The notes under the pieces: generated by a model
What the model was told of the DNA's origin: nothing
Seen by the model: the letters and a program-made list of their open reading frames with translations, nothing else
Database searches by the model: none
Made by a program: the position numbers and the translations under genes
Part shown: piece after piece, positions 26,019 to 32,673 of the stretch
Position numbering within the stretch: position 1 is the stretch's first letter
Layout of the letters: each line of letters begins with the position of its first letter
Source of the DNA: Haladaptatus sp. QDMS2
Lineage (GTDB): Archaea > Halobacteriota > Halobacteria > Halobacteriales > Halococcaceae
Reading direction: 5' to 3'
Length of the DNA stretch: 64,000 nucleotides
NCBI RefSeq assembly: GCF_029338295.1
Contig: NZ_CP119791.1
Coordinates: 2,480,001 to 2,544,000, forward strand

Positions 26019-26411
26019 ATGATTCAGAAGGACCTCTCTGCGGACGAAAAGGCGGCACTCCACGAACTCCAGCTCGGTAGCGAACACCTGTATCGCGCCT
26101 ACGGGAAGTTACTCGATTTCCACCACGCCGTCGGGCACGCGATGGACCGGTTTGCGAACGCCGAAGAAAATCTGCGAGCGGCGGGGTATACCGAACTTGC
26201 GGACGAACTCCGTGACCAACACCTGCCTGCCGGCGTCATCGACGACAAGTGGACGTACGAAATCGTCGAAGAATTCGAACACGGCTTCCTCGCCGCAACC
26301 ACCGATTTCGAAAAGCGCGTCTGTCTGGAACTGGCCGAAGGGATGGACCACGTCAGCGAACGCGAGTTGCAATCGATGCTGCGGGTCAGGTCGCGACAAC
26401 AGGGTCGCTAA
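26019..26411 (+). CDS. hypothetical haloarchaeal protein, 130 aa
   Basis: The 130-residue protein is mostly helical, with several conserved-looking histidines and acidic residues (HLYRAYGKLLDFHHAVGHAM, EFEHGF, EGMDHVSERE). This could be a four-helix bundle, perhaps metal-binding, but there is no exact match to a known signature. CTCTTTTAGCTC is centred 26 nt before the ATG at 26019, which fixes the start over a longer upstream reading frame that overlaps the aldo/keto reductase gene. Confidence 0.75.
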   Translation: MIQKDLSADEKAALHELQLGSEHLYRAYGKLLDFHHAVGHAMDRFANAEENLRAAGYTELADELRDQHLPAGVIDDKWTYEIVEEFEHGFLAATTDFEKRVCLELAEGMDHVSERELQSMLRVRSRQQGR

Positions 26412-26423
26412 CGCAGTTTGAAA

Positions 26424-26699
26424 CTACGCTTCGTCTACCTTCTCCGCGTACTTCTCGAGTTCCGCCGCCAGTGTTCGCGCCTCTTCGGCCGTCAGTCGCA
26501 CCGAATCTGCGTGCGGCGCGAGGGTGTCGAGTTCCGTCGGGTCGAGTTCCACCTGCAGTGAGACGTGGTCCGGATTCTTTCGCGGAGCCGTGACGTTGAG
26601 CGTGGCGAACGCCTCCTCGGTGAACCCGTGGCCCTCCGCTTGCGCGTCCAGGAGGTCGAGCGTGGTGTACGCGTTGACCGTCATGATGCGGTCGGGCAT
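26424..26699 (-). CDS. small haloarchaeal protein coupled to nitrite reductase
   Basis: The 91-residue protein begins MPDRIMTVNAYTTLDLLDAQ. It has a predicted beta-rich core (VSLQVELDPTELD) and a C-terminal helix. It looks like DUF6360, a name recalled and unverified. Its start overlaps the stop codon of the nitrite reductase gene (TGATG at 26697-26701), so it is translated together with that enzyme. The context suggests a helper role in nitrite assimilation, with no direct evidence. Confidence 0.75.
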   Translation of the reverse strand: MPDRIMTVNAYTTLDLLDAQAEGHGFTEEAFATLNVTAPRKNPDHVSLQVELDPTELDTLAPHADSVRLTAEEARTLAAELEKYAEKVDEA

Positions 26700-28447
26700 C
26701 AGTCGTCAGATGGCGCGGGCGAGGCGTCCATGCCGTCGTCTTCCGCGTAGGGGTACCACGTCATCTTCGTGTTGTGCATGAACGGGTCCTCGTAGTCCGT
26801 CTCCTCGGGTTCGGCGAGGCCTTGCAGGTCGTCTTCGTCTTTCGCCGCGATGAAGTCGCGGAAGCTCTGTCCGTCTTCGCGCTGGTCTTCGTACACCTGC
26901 AGGAGGTTCTTGATGTAGCCGGGCACCTCGTCCGCGGCGACGCGCATCTCGACCCACTCTGCGAACTGCGGGTTCTCGCCGAGGCCGCCGCCGAGACCGA
27001 TGTCGAAGGCTTCGACGGGGTCGCCGTCCTTGCGCGTCTTCATGCCCCGGAGGCTGATGTCCGCAATCTGGGGCTGGGCGCAGGAGGCCGTACAGCCCGA
27101 GAGGTGGATGTGGAAGTCGGTGACACCGTCTGGAACCTCGACGTTGTCGCGGAGCCAGCGGCCGTAGCGCACCATCCGGTTTTTCGTCTCGACGATCGAG
27201 AGCGAGCAGTACTCCGTGCCGGTACAGGCGATGGAACCTCGCATGAACGGGTGAGGGTCCGGCGAGTACTCTTCCAGAAGCGGCTCTGCGAGGAAGTCGT
27301 CTAAGTCCTCCTCCGCGATGTCGGCGACGATGAGATTCTGGCGCTGGGTGATGCCAATCATCTCGGAGCCGTACTCCTCGGCGAGGTCGGCGAGTTCGAT
27401 GACGTCCTGGGCGTTCTGTCGGCCGACGAGGACGTACAGGCCGACGAAGTACTGGCCATCGCTCTGCTTGTGGACGCCAACGTAGTCGCCCGGCGCGTCG
27501 TTGCGCCCGGAGTTGTAGTCGTACTCGTGGCGCAGGTCCTCGCCTGCGGTTTCGAGTTCGTAGTCGATGTACTCGTCTTGCAGGACGCTGCGGAACTTCT
27601 CTGCGCCCCACTCGTCGACGAGGAACTTGATGCGGGCGTTGAACCGGTTGTCGCGGTCGCCGTGGTCGCGGAACAGTGCGGAGATGCCGGCGGACACGTC
27701 AGTCATCTCCTCTGGGCGGCAGAACACGTCGATGTCGCGGGCGAGACGCGGTTCCTTGCGGGCGAGGCCGCCGCCGACGCGGACGTTGAAGCCGGTGACT
27801 TCCTCTCCATCGAGTTCCTTCGTCGCGGGTTCGAAGGCGAGGTCGTTGATGTCGCCCTGCCCTGCGCCACGGGTGTCGCCGGTCACCGACACCTTCCACT
27901 TGCGCGGGAGGTTCGAGTACGCCGGGTTGCCCTTGAACTCGTCGTTCAGTTCCTGGACGAGCGGCCAGACGTCGATGTGCTCGTCCGCGTCGCGGCCGGC
28001 GACGGGACTGCCGACGATGTTGCGCCACGAGTCACCGCAGGCCTGAATGGTAGAGAGACCGACGTCCTCGAGTCGGGAGAAGATGTCCGGGATGTCCTGC
28101 AGTTGAATCCAGTGGAGCTGGATGGACTGGCGGGTCGTCCAGTCACAGACCGCGCCGGGCCACTCGGGATTGTCGGCGGGGCCGTGGGCGTAGTCTTCGG
28201 CGATTTCACCGACGACGCGCAGTTGTTCTGGCGTCAGGCGGCCCATCGGGACGCCGACGCGCATCATGAAGTAGCTCTCCTGGCCGGAGCGCTGGTGGTA
28301 GAGGCCCCACCACTTGAAGCGCTCGAACCAGGCGTCGTGTTCGTCTTCCGGGATGGCTTCCCAGCCCTCCTCGGCGAATCGTTCGAGGTGGTCACGGATT
28401 TCGAGACCGTAGGTCTCGTCTTTCCAGCCCTCGACTTTGCTTGGCAT
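26699..28447 (-). CDS. nirA: ferredoxin-nitrite reductase (assimilatory)
   Basis: The 582-residue protein carries two nitrite/sulfite reductase ferredoxin-like repeats and two siroheme/4Fe-4S domains. The cluster cysteines are Cys408 and Cys414 (CTGTEYC) plus Cys452 and Cys456 (SGCTASCAQPQIAD). It reduces nitrite to ammonium with six electrons from ferredoxin. A sulfite reductase has the same fold, and nitrite is preferred from the overall similarity and length. No nitrate reductase or nitrate transporter is in the window. GTATATGAG 26 nt before the ATG is a good leaderless promoter. Confidence 0.88.
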   Translation of the reverse strand: MPSKVEGWKDETYGLEIRDHLERFAEEGWEAIPEDEHDAWFERFKWWGLYHQRSGQESYFMMRVGVPMGRLTPEQLRVVGEIAEDYAHGPADNPEWPGAVCDWTTRQSIQLHWIQLQDIPDIFSRLEDVGLSTIQACGDSWRNIVGSPVAGRDADEHIDVWPLVQELNDEFKGNPAYSNLPRKWKVSVTGDTRGAGQGDINDLAFEPATKELDGEEVTGFNVRVGGGLARKEPRLARDIDVFCRPEEMTDVSAGISALFRDHGDRDNRFNARIKFLVDEWGAEKFRSVLQDEYIDYELETAGEDLRHEYDYNSGRNDAPGDYVGVHKQSDGQYFVGLYVLVGRQNAQDVIELADLAEEYGSEMIGITQRQNLIVADIAEEDLDDFLAEPLLEEYSPDPHPFMRGSIACTGTEYCSLSIVETKNRMVRYGRWLRDNVEVPDGVTDFHIHLSGCTASCAQPQIADISLRGMKTRKDGDPVEAFDIGLGGGLGENPQFAEWVEMRVAADEVPGYIKNLLQVYEDQREDGQSFRDFIAAKDEDDLQGLAEPEETDYEDPFMHNTKMTWYPYAEDDGMDASPAPSDD

Positions 28448-28468
28448 GACTCGCTAGTTGCCCTCGGC

Positions 28469-28477
28469 TCATATACG
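28469..28477 (-). promoter_or_regulatory. TATA box of the nitrite reductase operon
   Basis: On the minus strand TATAT is centred 26 nt before the ATG at 28447, so transcription should begin at or next to the start codon. Confidence 0.6.
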
Positions 28478-28535
28478 CCCAAGCGTGCCGTCAAGCATCC
28501 CCGCGTCTGCCCAATTGAGGAGAGTATTGCCCCTT

Positions 28536-28862
28536 CTACGCGGACGTACCTCGGTGTCGCAGCCGAGGGATGTGGATGCTTTCGGGGACGACACCGTAGA
28601 ACGTGCCATCTATGACCCGCCCGACGGTCACCCAGTCGGTGACGCTCTCTTCGCCGCAGACGATACAGCGACCCGCGATTTTCGCGGCAATGTCACCGTC
28701 TGCAACACCGACATCGACGAATCCCTCCGCGAGAAAGTCGGCGACTTCGCAGGCGCAGACGTCGTGTCGGGCCAGCAACCAGAGGTCGCTCACGCTCACG
28801 CGACGCGCATCGTTTACGCTAATCCACGCGCCGTCGTCGAGCGTGTGGACGGCAACTTGCAT
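28536..28862 (-). CDS. hypothetical protein with CxxC, 108 aa
   Basis: The 108-residue protein begins MQVAVHTLDDGAWISVNDAR. Cysteines occur in HDVCACEVADF and GRCIVCGEE, four in all, which could bind zinc or respond to redox. It is not a family I recognise. The ATG at 28862 was chosen because the upstream extension of the frame is rich in Arg and Gly and unlike haloarchaeal protein. It lies on the same strand as nirA, upstream of the nirA promoter. Confidence 0.65.
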   Translation of the reverse strand: MQVAVHTLDDGAWISVNDARRVSVSDLWLLARHDVCACEVADFLAEGFVDVGVADGDIAAKIAGRCIVCGEESVTDWVTVGRVIDGTFYGVVPESIHIPRLRHRGTSA

Positions 28863-29077
28863 ACCCCGTCTTTGCGCCCGGCTACCCAAAGTCCGACGGC
28901 CCGAGCAACGTTCCCCGGCGGTGATGACGAACCAATCTGGCAGAACCGGCCGCATGCGAGCGGTTTTCGTGTGAATCGGCCGTCGTAGAAAGCGGCCGCG
29001 GTTGCCGCCAAGCGGTTTTCAGGGTCACAATTTCAGGTGAACGCGGGCTTATTTTAGGTGGGACAATAGAGTCGAGC

Positions 29078-29134
29078 ATGTCAGAAACTCCCGACGCCAC
29101 GATGCTCGCCTCGACACGGAGGGATGCCAATTGA
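29078..29134 (+). CDS. leaderless 18-codon mini-ORF
   Basis: An ATG at 29078 follows TTATTTTAG (29049-29057) by the usual TATA distance, so the mRNA should start at this codon. The ORF encodes 18 residues (MSETPDATMLASTRRDAN) and its TGA overlaps the TTG start of the next gene (TTGA at 29131-29134). It could be a leader whose translation controls the downstream gene, or a chance ORF. Confidence 0.4.
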   Translation: MSETPDATMLASTRRDAN

Positions 29135-29271
29135 GTAAGCAGACAGTCGAGCCCGAACCCGAGGTGAGCGACGACCACGATACGAGCCACCTGGACGACT
29201 TAGAAGACGGAAGCGGCTGCACCGAGATCTGGGAGAAACTCTCAGAACAACGCGAGATTCCAGAAGAGTAG
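29131..29271 (+). CDS. small protein, 46 aa, TTG start
   Basis: The TTG at 29131 is preceded by GGAGGG 7 nt upstream (29118-29123), a near-ideal ribosome site that justifies the rare start. The 46-residue acidic protein ends with a Gly-Ser-Gly-Cys-Thr-Glu-Ile-Trp-Glu segment and a helix (KLSEQREIPEE). I recall similar short haloarchaeal proteins with a Cys-x-Glu-Ile-Trp-Glu core but cannot name a function. It is preceded by an overlapping mini-ORF and followed 63 nt later by a larger gene on the same strand. Confidence 0.65.
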   Translation: MSKQTVEPEPEVSDDHDTSHLDDLEDGSGCTEIWEKLSEQREIPEE

Positions 29272-29334
29272 GACGTTGTGACCGGCGTGCACAGCACGCG
29301 CAGATTTTTAAGGCTCATCCACCTACGCCGACCC

Positions 29335-30009
29335 ATGAGAGAGGCGCGGCGACGCGACGAGATTGGCGCAGGGCGCAGGTCACCCGTCGGTGAGCCCGTC
29401 ATCCGCGGTGACCCCTCGGTCACCGGCGAACGAGCCCAGGAAGCCGCCCGCTTCGACCCCAACGACCCCGACAGCCTCGCCCGCGCTGCGGAGACGGTTC
29501 AGAACTTCGCGACGAAGACCATCGGCGACGAGGACTACGTCTACATGCTCGAAGGGGCCGCCGCCTGCGCTGCACTCGTCCGGGGCGAAGGCTCGTACAA
29601 GGCCGCCGCCGCCCGCGCCGGCGGCGACGTGACCGTCTCGTTCATCCGGAAGTGGGCACGCGTCCACGACCTCCCCCGCGCCATCCGTCGCCACGTCGCC
29701 CAAGGCGAAATCGCCCCGACCGCCGCCAAACACATCGCCCGCGTTCGGGGGGAAGCGCGCTTCCTCCTCGCGTGGGCCGTCCTCGACAACGACCTGACCG
29801 TCCGGCAGGTGCGCGCTGCCGCGAGCGCCATCAACAACGGGACGAGCGTCGAGGCCGCGCTCGCAGAACAGGGCGTCCACCCCGGCGAAGTGACGCTGTC
29901 GCTCCCCGTCGACGCCTACCGTGAACTCCGCCGACAGGCCGCCAATCAGGGCGTCGAACCCGGCGAGCTCGTCGCCGACGCGCTCGAAGCGGTGTGGCAA
30001 ACGGAGTAG
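29335..30009 (+). CDS. haloarchaeal protein with ParB/KorB-like HTH, 224 aa
   Basis: The 224-residue protein has a disordered, basic N-terminus (1-30), a helical central region and a segment (PTAAKHIARVRGEARFLLAW, continuing AVLDNDLTVRQVRAAASAI) that resembles the helix-turn-helix of ParB-type proteins. A C-terminal ribbon-helix-helix-like stretch (VTLSLPVDAYRELRRQAANQ) is also seen. DNA binding is therefore plausible. The family may be DUF7119, not verified. ATTTTTAAGG centred 27 nt upstream marks its promoter. It directly precedes tRNA-Lys. Confidence 0.7.
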   Translation: MREARRRDEIGAGRRSPVGEPVIRGDPSVTGERAQEAARFDPNDPDSLARAAETVQNFATKTIGDEDYVYMLEGAAACAALVRGEGSYKAAAARAGGDVTVSFIRKWARVHDLPRAIRRHVAQGEIAPTAAKHIARVRGEARFLLAWAVLDNDLTVRQVRAAASAINNGTSVEAALAEQGVHPGEVTLSLPVDAYRELRRQAANQGVEPGELVADALEAVWQTE

Positions 30010-30067
30010 GAAACTGGCAGACGGAATCGTAAAGGTTTACCACTAACCGCCGGTAGTCTGTGGTACA

Positions 30068-30141
30068 GGGCTGGTAGCTCAGTTAGGCAGAGCGTCTGGC
30101 TTTTAACCAGACGGCCAGGGGTTCAAATCCCTTCCAGCCCG
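30068..30141 (+). tRNA. tRNA-Lys (UUU)
   Basis: The 74-nt gene folds as a cloverleaf: acceptor stem GGGCTGG/CCAGCCC, discriminator G, and anticodon stem TCTGG/CCAGA around loop CTTTTAA, giving anticodon TTT. The T-loop is GTTCAAA. CCA is not encoded, as is normal in archaea. No intron is present. The noncoding region that follows holds a second copy of its last 13 nt. Confidence 0.96.
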
Positions 30142-30386
30142 CTTTTGCAACGAACAACACCGCGAGCACCGCGGAGCGTGTGCTCGCAACTCCGTGAGGA
30201 GTTAAACGGCTCCGAAGGAATTTGAATCAGGGAGCAGCTCTGCTGCGACCGAGGTTCAAATCCCGACACGCCGTATTGTGTTTTTAGGATACACTCGCAA
30301 AACTCACAGAGTTTTGCTCACTTCCGATGCGGCTTTGCCGCATCGACGTTCGTAATCACGTGGTGATTACTCACTTCCAGCCCGCT
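30131..30386. repeat. 13-nt direct repeat of the tRNA-Lys 3' end
   Basis: CTTCCAGCCCGCT occurs at 30131-30143 (end of the tRNA gene plus two nt) and again at 30374-30386. The copies are 243 nt apart, in the same orientation. Short duplications of a tRNA 3' end are typical of integration events at tRNA genes, but no integrase lies between them. Confidence 0.5.
30217..30370 (+). repeat. T-arm/hairpin module 1
   Basis: A 58-nt element (30217-30274) is followed by hairpins at 30297, 30325 and 30352, spaced by 7 and 6 nt. The element begins with a near-complement of a tRNA T-arm and ends with the T-arm sense sequence GTTCAAATCCC and ACACGCC. The middle hairpin is CGATGCGGC/GCCGCATCG around TTT. 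Confidence 0.6.
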
Positions 30387-30435
30387 ACATTCTCTCGCGA
30401 GCAACGTGGCGAGCGAGTGCTGTGTCGATACTGGG

Positions 30436-30593
30436 GGGATTTGAACCAGGGAGCAGCTCTTCTGCGACCGGCGTTCAAATCCCGACACGCCGTTCGACTC
30501 CGTCTCACGCCAGTCGTCGTTCGTGAACGCACGCGTTCACTCACCGCCGATGCGGCAAAGCCGCATCGAGGCTCGCAAACCCGAAGGGTTTGC
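30436..30593 (+). repeat. T-arm/hairpin module 2
   Basis: The 58-nt element (30436-30493) matches the module 1 copy at 53 of 58 positions and has a perfect 11-bp inverted repeat (30436-30446 with 30473-30483). Three hairpins follow at 30523, 30548 and 30575, again spaced by exactly 7 and 6 nt. The middle hairpin is the exact reverse complement of that in module 1 (loop AAA instead of TTT). The outer hairpins differ in sequence but not in form. Confidence 0.6.
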
Positions 30594-30609
30594 TCGCCGC
30601 CGAGGCGTA

Positions 30610-30619
30610 CCTTTATTTC
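30610..30619 (+). promoter_or_regulatory. TATA box of the 65-residue membrane protein gene
   Basis: CTTTATTTC is centred about 27 nt before the ATG at 30642. The promoter lies immediately after the last hairpin of the noncoding island, so the island is outside the expected transcript. Confidence 0.55.
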
Positions 30620-30641
30620 AAAACCAGACACAGAGAGAGCC

Positions 30642-30839
30642 ATGCAACTCGGGTCCGATGTCCTCTCTTCGTTGTTGATTGTGGCGGGTGGGTTCGTCGC
30701 GCTGGTCGGGCTTGCGACCATCGCAGGAATGCCGTGGACGACGAAGGCGAGTGGACTCGCGGCGGGGGTCCAGGTGGGCGGCGCGCTCGCGGCGGTGGCG
30801 CTCGGCGCGGGACTCGTGTGGCTCGGAAGAAAAGCGTAG
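30642..30839 (+). CDS. small two-helix membrane protein, 65 aa
   Basis: The 65-residue protein has two hydrophobic helices, about residues 8-29 and 39-61, joined by a short loop (GMPWTTKAS) and ending in a positive tail (RKA). A good TATA element 27 nt upstream supports a leaderless start. The family is not recognised. Its stop is 7 nt from the stop of the convergent surface-protein gene. Confidence 0.7.
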   Translation: MQLGSDVLSSLLIVAGGFVALVGLATIAGMPWTTKASGLAAGVQVGGALAAVALGAGLVWLGRKA

Positions 30840-30846
30840 ACGGCGG

Positions 30847-31698
30847 TTAGCCCTTGCGCGGGAGGTACGCGAAGGAGAGGATGAAGATGACTGCGAGGAG
30901 GCTCAGGATGATGATTCCCCAGAGGCCGTTGATGGTGTCTTCGAAGTCAGTGACCTTCGCTTGCTCCTCGGCGTAATTTTCGTAGTTCGGCGAAAGCTGG
31001 ACCTCTTCCTCCGAGATGAAGTTCACGACGTAGTCCTGTCCGGAGAGTGTGACGTTGCCGCCCTGTGAGAGGTCAATCGTGTTCGTCCGTGGGGCGTTCC
31101 AACCGACCGTCACGCCGCTTTCAGAGACACTCTGGACGGTGGTCGAGTTGTTCTGATACTGCAGTTGGTCTCCAGTCTGGAACTCTTGATTGTCGGGTTC
31201 CGGCAGGTATTCAGAGAGCAGTCGCAGCGTCTCGTTTTCTGAGTAGACGACGTACCGAGAGCCGTTCCGGGTAATGGTCTCGTTGTCGACCGCCGGGTCA
31301 GCGGCGAGGCGCTGGGTGACGTTGAACTCCTGGGTCATCGTGAACGAGGAGACGTTCGACCCGTTCGGAACGAGGACGCGGTAGGTGTCGTTGTTGTAGG
31401 GCACGGTGGAGTTGTTCGCGAGTTCCGCCGTGTAGAGGGCGGACTGGTTGGTCCACGTGAGTTCACCCGCGAAGCTGGCTCCGCCTCCGCCACCGTGACC
31501 GCCTCCGCCGCTCGATTCTTCGAGCGAGAGGCTCGCCACCGTGTACGTTCGGTCGCCGACTGTGAGCGTGTCGTTCACGCCGTAGGTTGGGCTGTCCAGT
31601 TTGATGTGCGGCTGTTCGGCCGTTGCGATGAGCCCGTAGGCCCCCGCACCGGCAACGACGAAGAACACTGCAAATATGGCCGCGGCGCGTCGTTGCAT
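30847..31698 (-). CDS. glycosylation-site-rich membrane-anchored surface protein
   Basis: The 283-residue protein has an N-terminal hydrophobic helix (about 7-25), a large extracytoplasmic domain and a C-terminal transmembrane helix (about 258-278) ending PRKG. The external region carries about a dozen Asn-X-Ser/Thr sites and a Gly/His-rich loop (SSGGGGHGGGGG at 62-73), which could bind metal. Similar topology occurs in uncharacterised haloarchaeal surface proteins. Function is unknown. Confidence 0.75.
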   Translation of the reverse strand: MQRRAAAIFAVFFVVAGAGAYGLIATAEQPHIKLDSPTYGVNDTLTVGDRTYTVASLSLEESSGGGGHGGGGGASFAGELTWTNQSALYTAELANNSTVPYNNDTYRVLVPNGSNVSSFTMTQEFNVTQRLAADPAVDNETITRNGSRYVVYSENETLRLLSEYLPEPDNQEFQTGDQLQYQNNSTTVQSVSESGVTVGWNAPRTNTIDLSQGGNVTLSGQDYVVNFISEEEVQLSPNYENYAEEQAKVTDFEDTINGLWGIIILSLLAVIFILSFAYLPRKG

Positions 31699-31848
31699 GC
31701 CTGAAGCGTCGAACGGACGCCGTATAACGGTTACTTTTCTCGCAGGCCGCGGGGTACAGCGGCGCTGTTCGTCGGTTCACGCACGCAAGCCGCCAGACGG
31801 CAGTGACGTGTCGCTGAGCTAACACGGACGCAACCACGAGCAGATAGC

Positions 31849-31873
31849 GTTATATGTTACCGAGTAGCATAAC
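31849..31873. promoter_or_regulatory. palindromic promoter/operator of the winged-helix gene
   Basis: GTTAT and ATAAC bracket a 25-bp site that holds the TATA-like TTATATG and an inner imperfect repeat ATGTTAC-CGA-GTAGCAT (6 of 7 pairs). It lies 15 bp before the ATG at 31888, where a bound repressor would block initiation. Autoregulation by the encoded winged-helix protein is the simplest reading. Confidence 0.45.
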
Positions 31874-31887
31874 TGGTAGAGGTATCG

Positions 31888-32172
31888 ATGGCTACAATGA
31901 CCCAGCGAGCAGCATGGATGCACTCCGCCGACCACCGGATTCTGGACTATTTACAGCGCGAGCGACCGGATTACGCCCCGCTCATCGCGAACCGACTCGG
32001 GATGCACTTGAAGTACGTAGAGGAGCGCATCGACGTGCTCTGTACGTATGGCCTGCTCGAAGCCATCAGCGGTGAGGTCGTCTACCGCATCACCGACCGG
32101 GGCGTGGCGTATCTCGAAGGTGAAATCGACCCGACGACGCTCACCCCGGAATACGGCGAGACAGAAGCCTAA
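31888..32172 (+). CDS. winged-helix transcriptional regulator, PhiH1-like
   Basis: The 94-residue protein is almost entirely one winged helix domain: ADHRILDYLQRERPDYAPLI, then ANRLGMHLKYVEERIDVLCT (recognition helix) and a wing VVYRITDRGVAYLEGE. It resembles the PhiH1 repressor-like regulators widespread in haloarchaea. It probably binds DNA as a dimer. The palindromic promoter just upstream is a likely target. Starts at 31888 or at the second Met (31897) are both possible. Confidence 0.82.
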   Translation: MATMTQRAAWMHSADHRILDYLQRERPDYAPLIANRLGMHLKYVEERIDVLCTYGLLEAISGEVVYRITDRGVAYLEGEIDPTTLTPEYGETEA

Positions 32173-32585
32173 AACGAGAGGTGCGACGAGGAGGAGGGCA
32201 TATCGTCGCCGTCGTCGAGGCCGCCCTCGTGGAGGAATCTGCATTTTGCGTCCGTGAGATATACGTCGCCGTCTTCGACGGTCACGTCCACTTCGACGAG
32301 TGTCGATTCTGCAGCCTTGCCGTTGTCGCAGTAGCCAGAACAGCCGTCGAACATCGAGCCGTGTTTGGGGCAGATGATTTCGCCGTCGCGCATGGCCGCG
32401 CCCATGCCGCGGTCGAGTCGCTGGTCGGTCTCGTGCTGGCAGAAGTTCTTCCACGCCGCGATGCACGTGGCCGTCTTGACGAGGATGACCTCCTCCTCGC
32501 TCCCATCCAGTTCGCGGACGGTGAACAGGTACGATTCGTTTTCGGCGAGGTCAGAAGCGGAGACGAGATGGGTTCCGCGGGGCAT
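32169..32585 (-). CDS. Rieske 2Fe-2S protein
   Basis: The 138-residue cytoplasmic protein has the Rieske ligand pairs Cys49-X-His51 (NFCQHET) and Cys72-X2-His75 (IICPKHGSMF). The 20-residue spacing is that of ferredoxin-type Rieske proteins rather than of the cytochrome bc1 subunit, and no signal peptide or membrane anchor is present. It carries one electron in an unknown reaction, probably for an oxygenase or nitrite reductase small-subunit-like role. Nearby genes do not include an oxygenase. Confidence 0.88.
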   Translation of the reverse strand: MPRGTHLVSASDLAENESYLFTVRELDGSEEEVILVKTATCIAAWKNFCQHETDQRLDRGMGAAMRDGEIICPKHGSMFDGCSGYCDNGKAAESTLVEVDVTVEDGDVYLTDAKCRFLHEGGLDDGDDMPSSSSHLSF

Positions 32586-32673
32586 ACCCAGAGTCGGGAG
32601 AGCACGGACTTAGACCCGACGCTCGCTGCTACATCCACGGGCTTTATCGACGTGGCATCCACTTCCTGACACA

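Larger units (their letters stand above)
30162..30593. repeat. noncoding hairpin island downstream of tRNA-Lys
   Basis: No gene is supported from 30142 to 30641 (500 nt). The stretch carries at least eight inverted repeats. With loop sizes: 30162-30187 (8 bp, loop 10), 30188-30203 (6 bp, loop 4), 30297-30317 (9 bp, loop 3), 30325-30345 (9 bp, loop 3), 30352-30370 (8 bp, loop 3), 30523-30540 (7 bp, loop 4), 30548-30568 (9 bp, loop 3) and 30575-30593 (8 bp, loop 3). All stems are perfect. Two T-arm-like elements alternate with the hairpin triplets, making two tandem modules. Function unknown. Confidence 0.7.

Noticed and set aside
30217-30274. a second tRNA gene after tRNA-Lys
   Set aside because: The element has a T-arm-like end but no pairing acceptor stem, no anticodon arm and no D-arm. 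It is treated as a T-arm-like repeat.
30162-30593. CRISPR array
   Set aside because: The hairpins differ in sequence, there is no constant repeat of 24-37 nt with unique spacers of similar length, and no cas genes are near.
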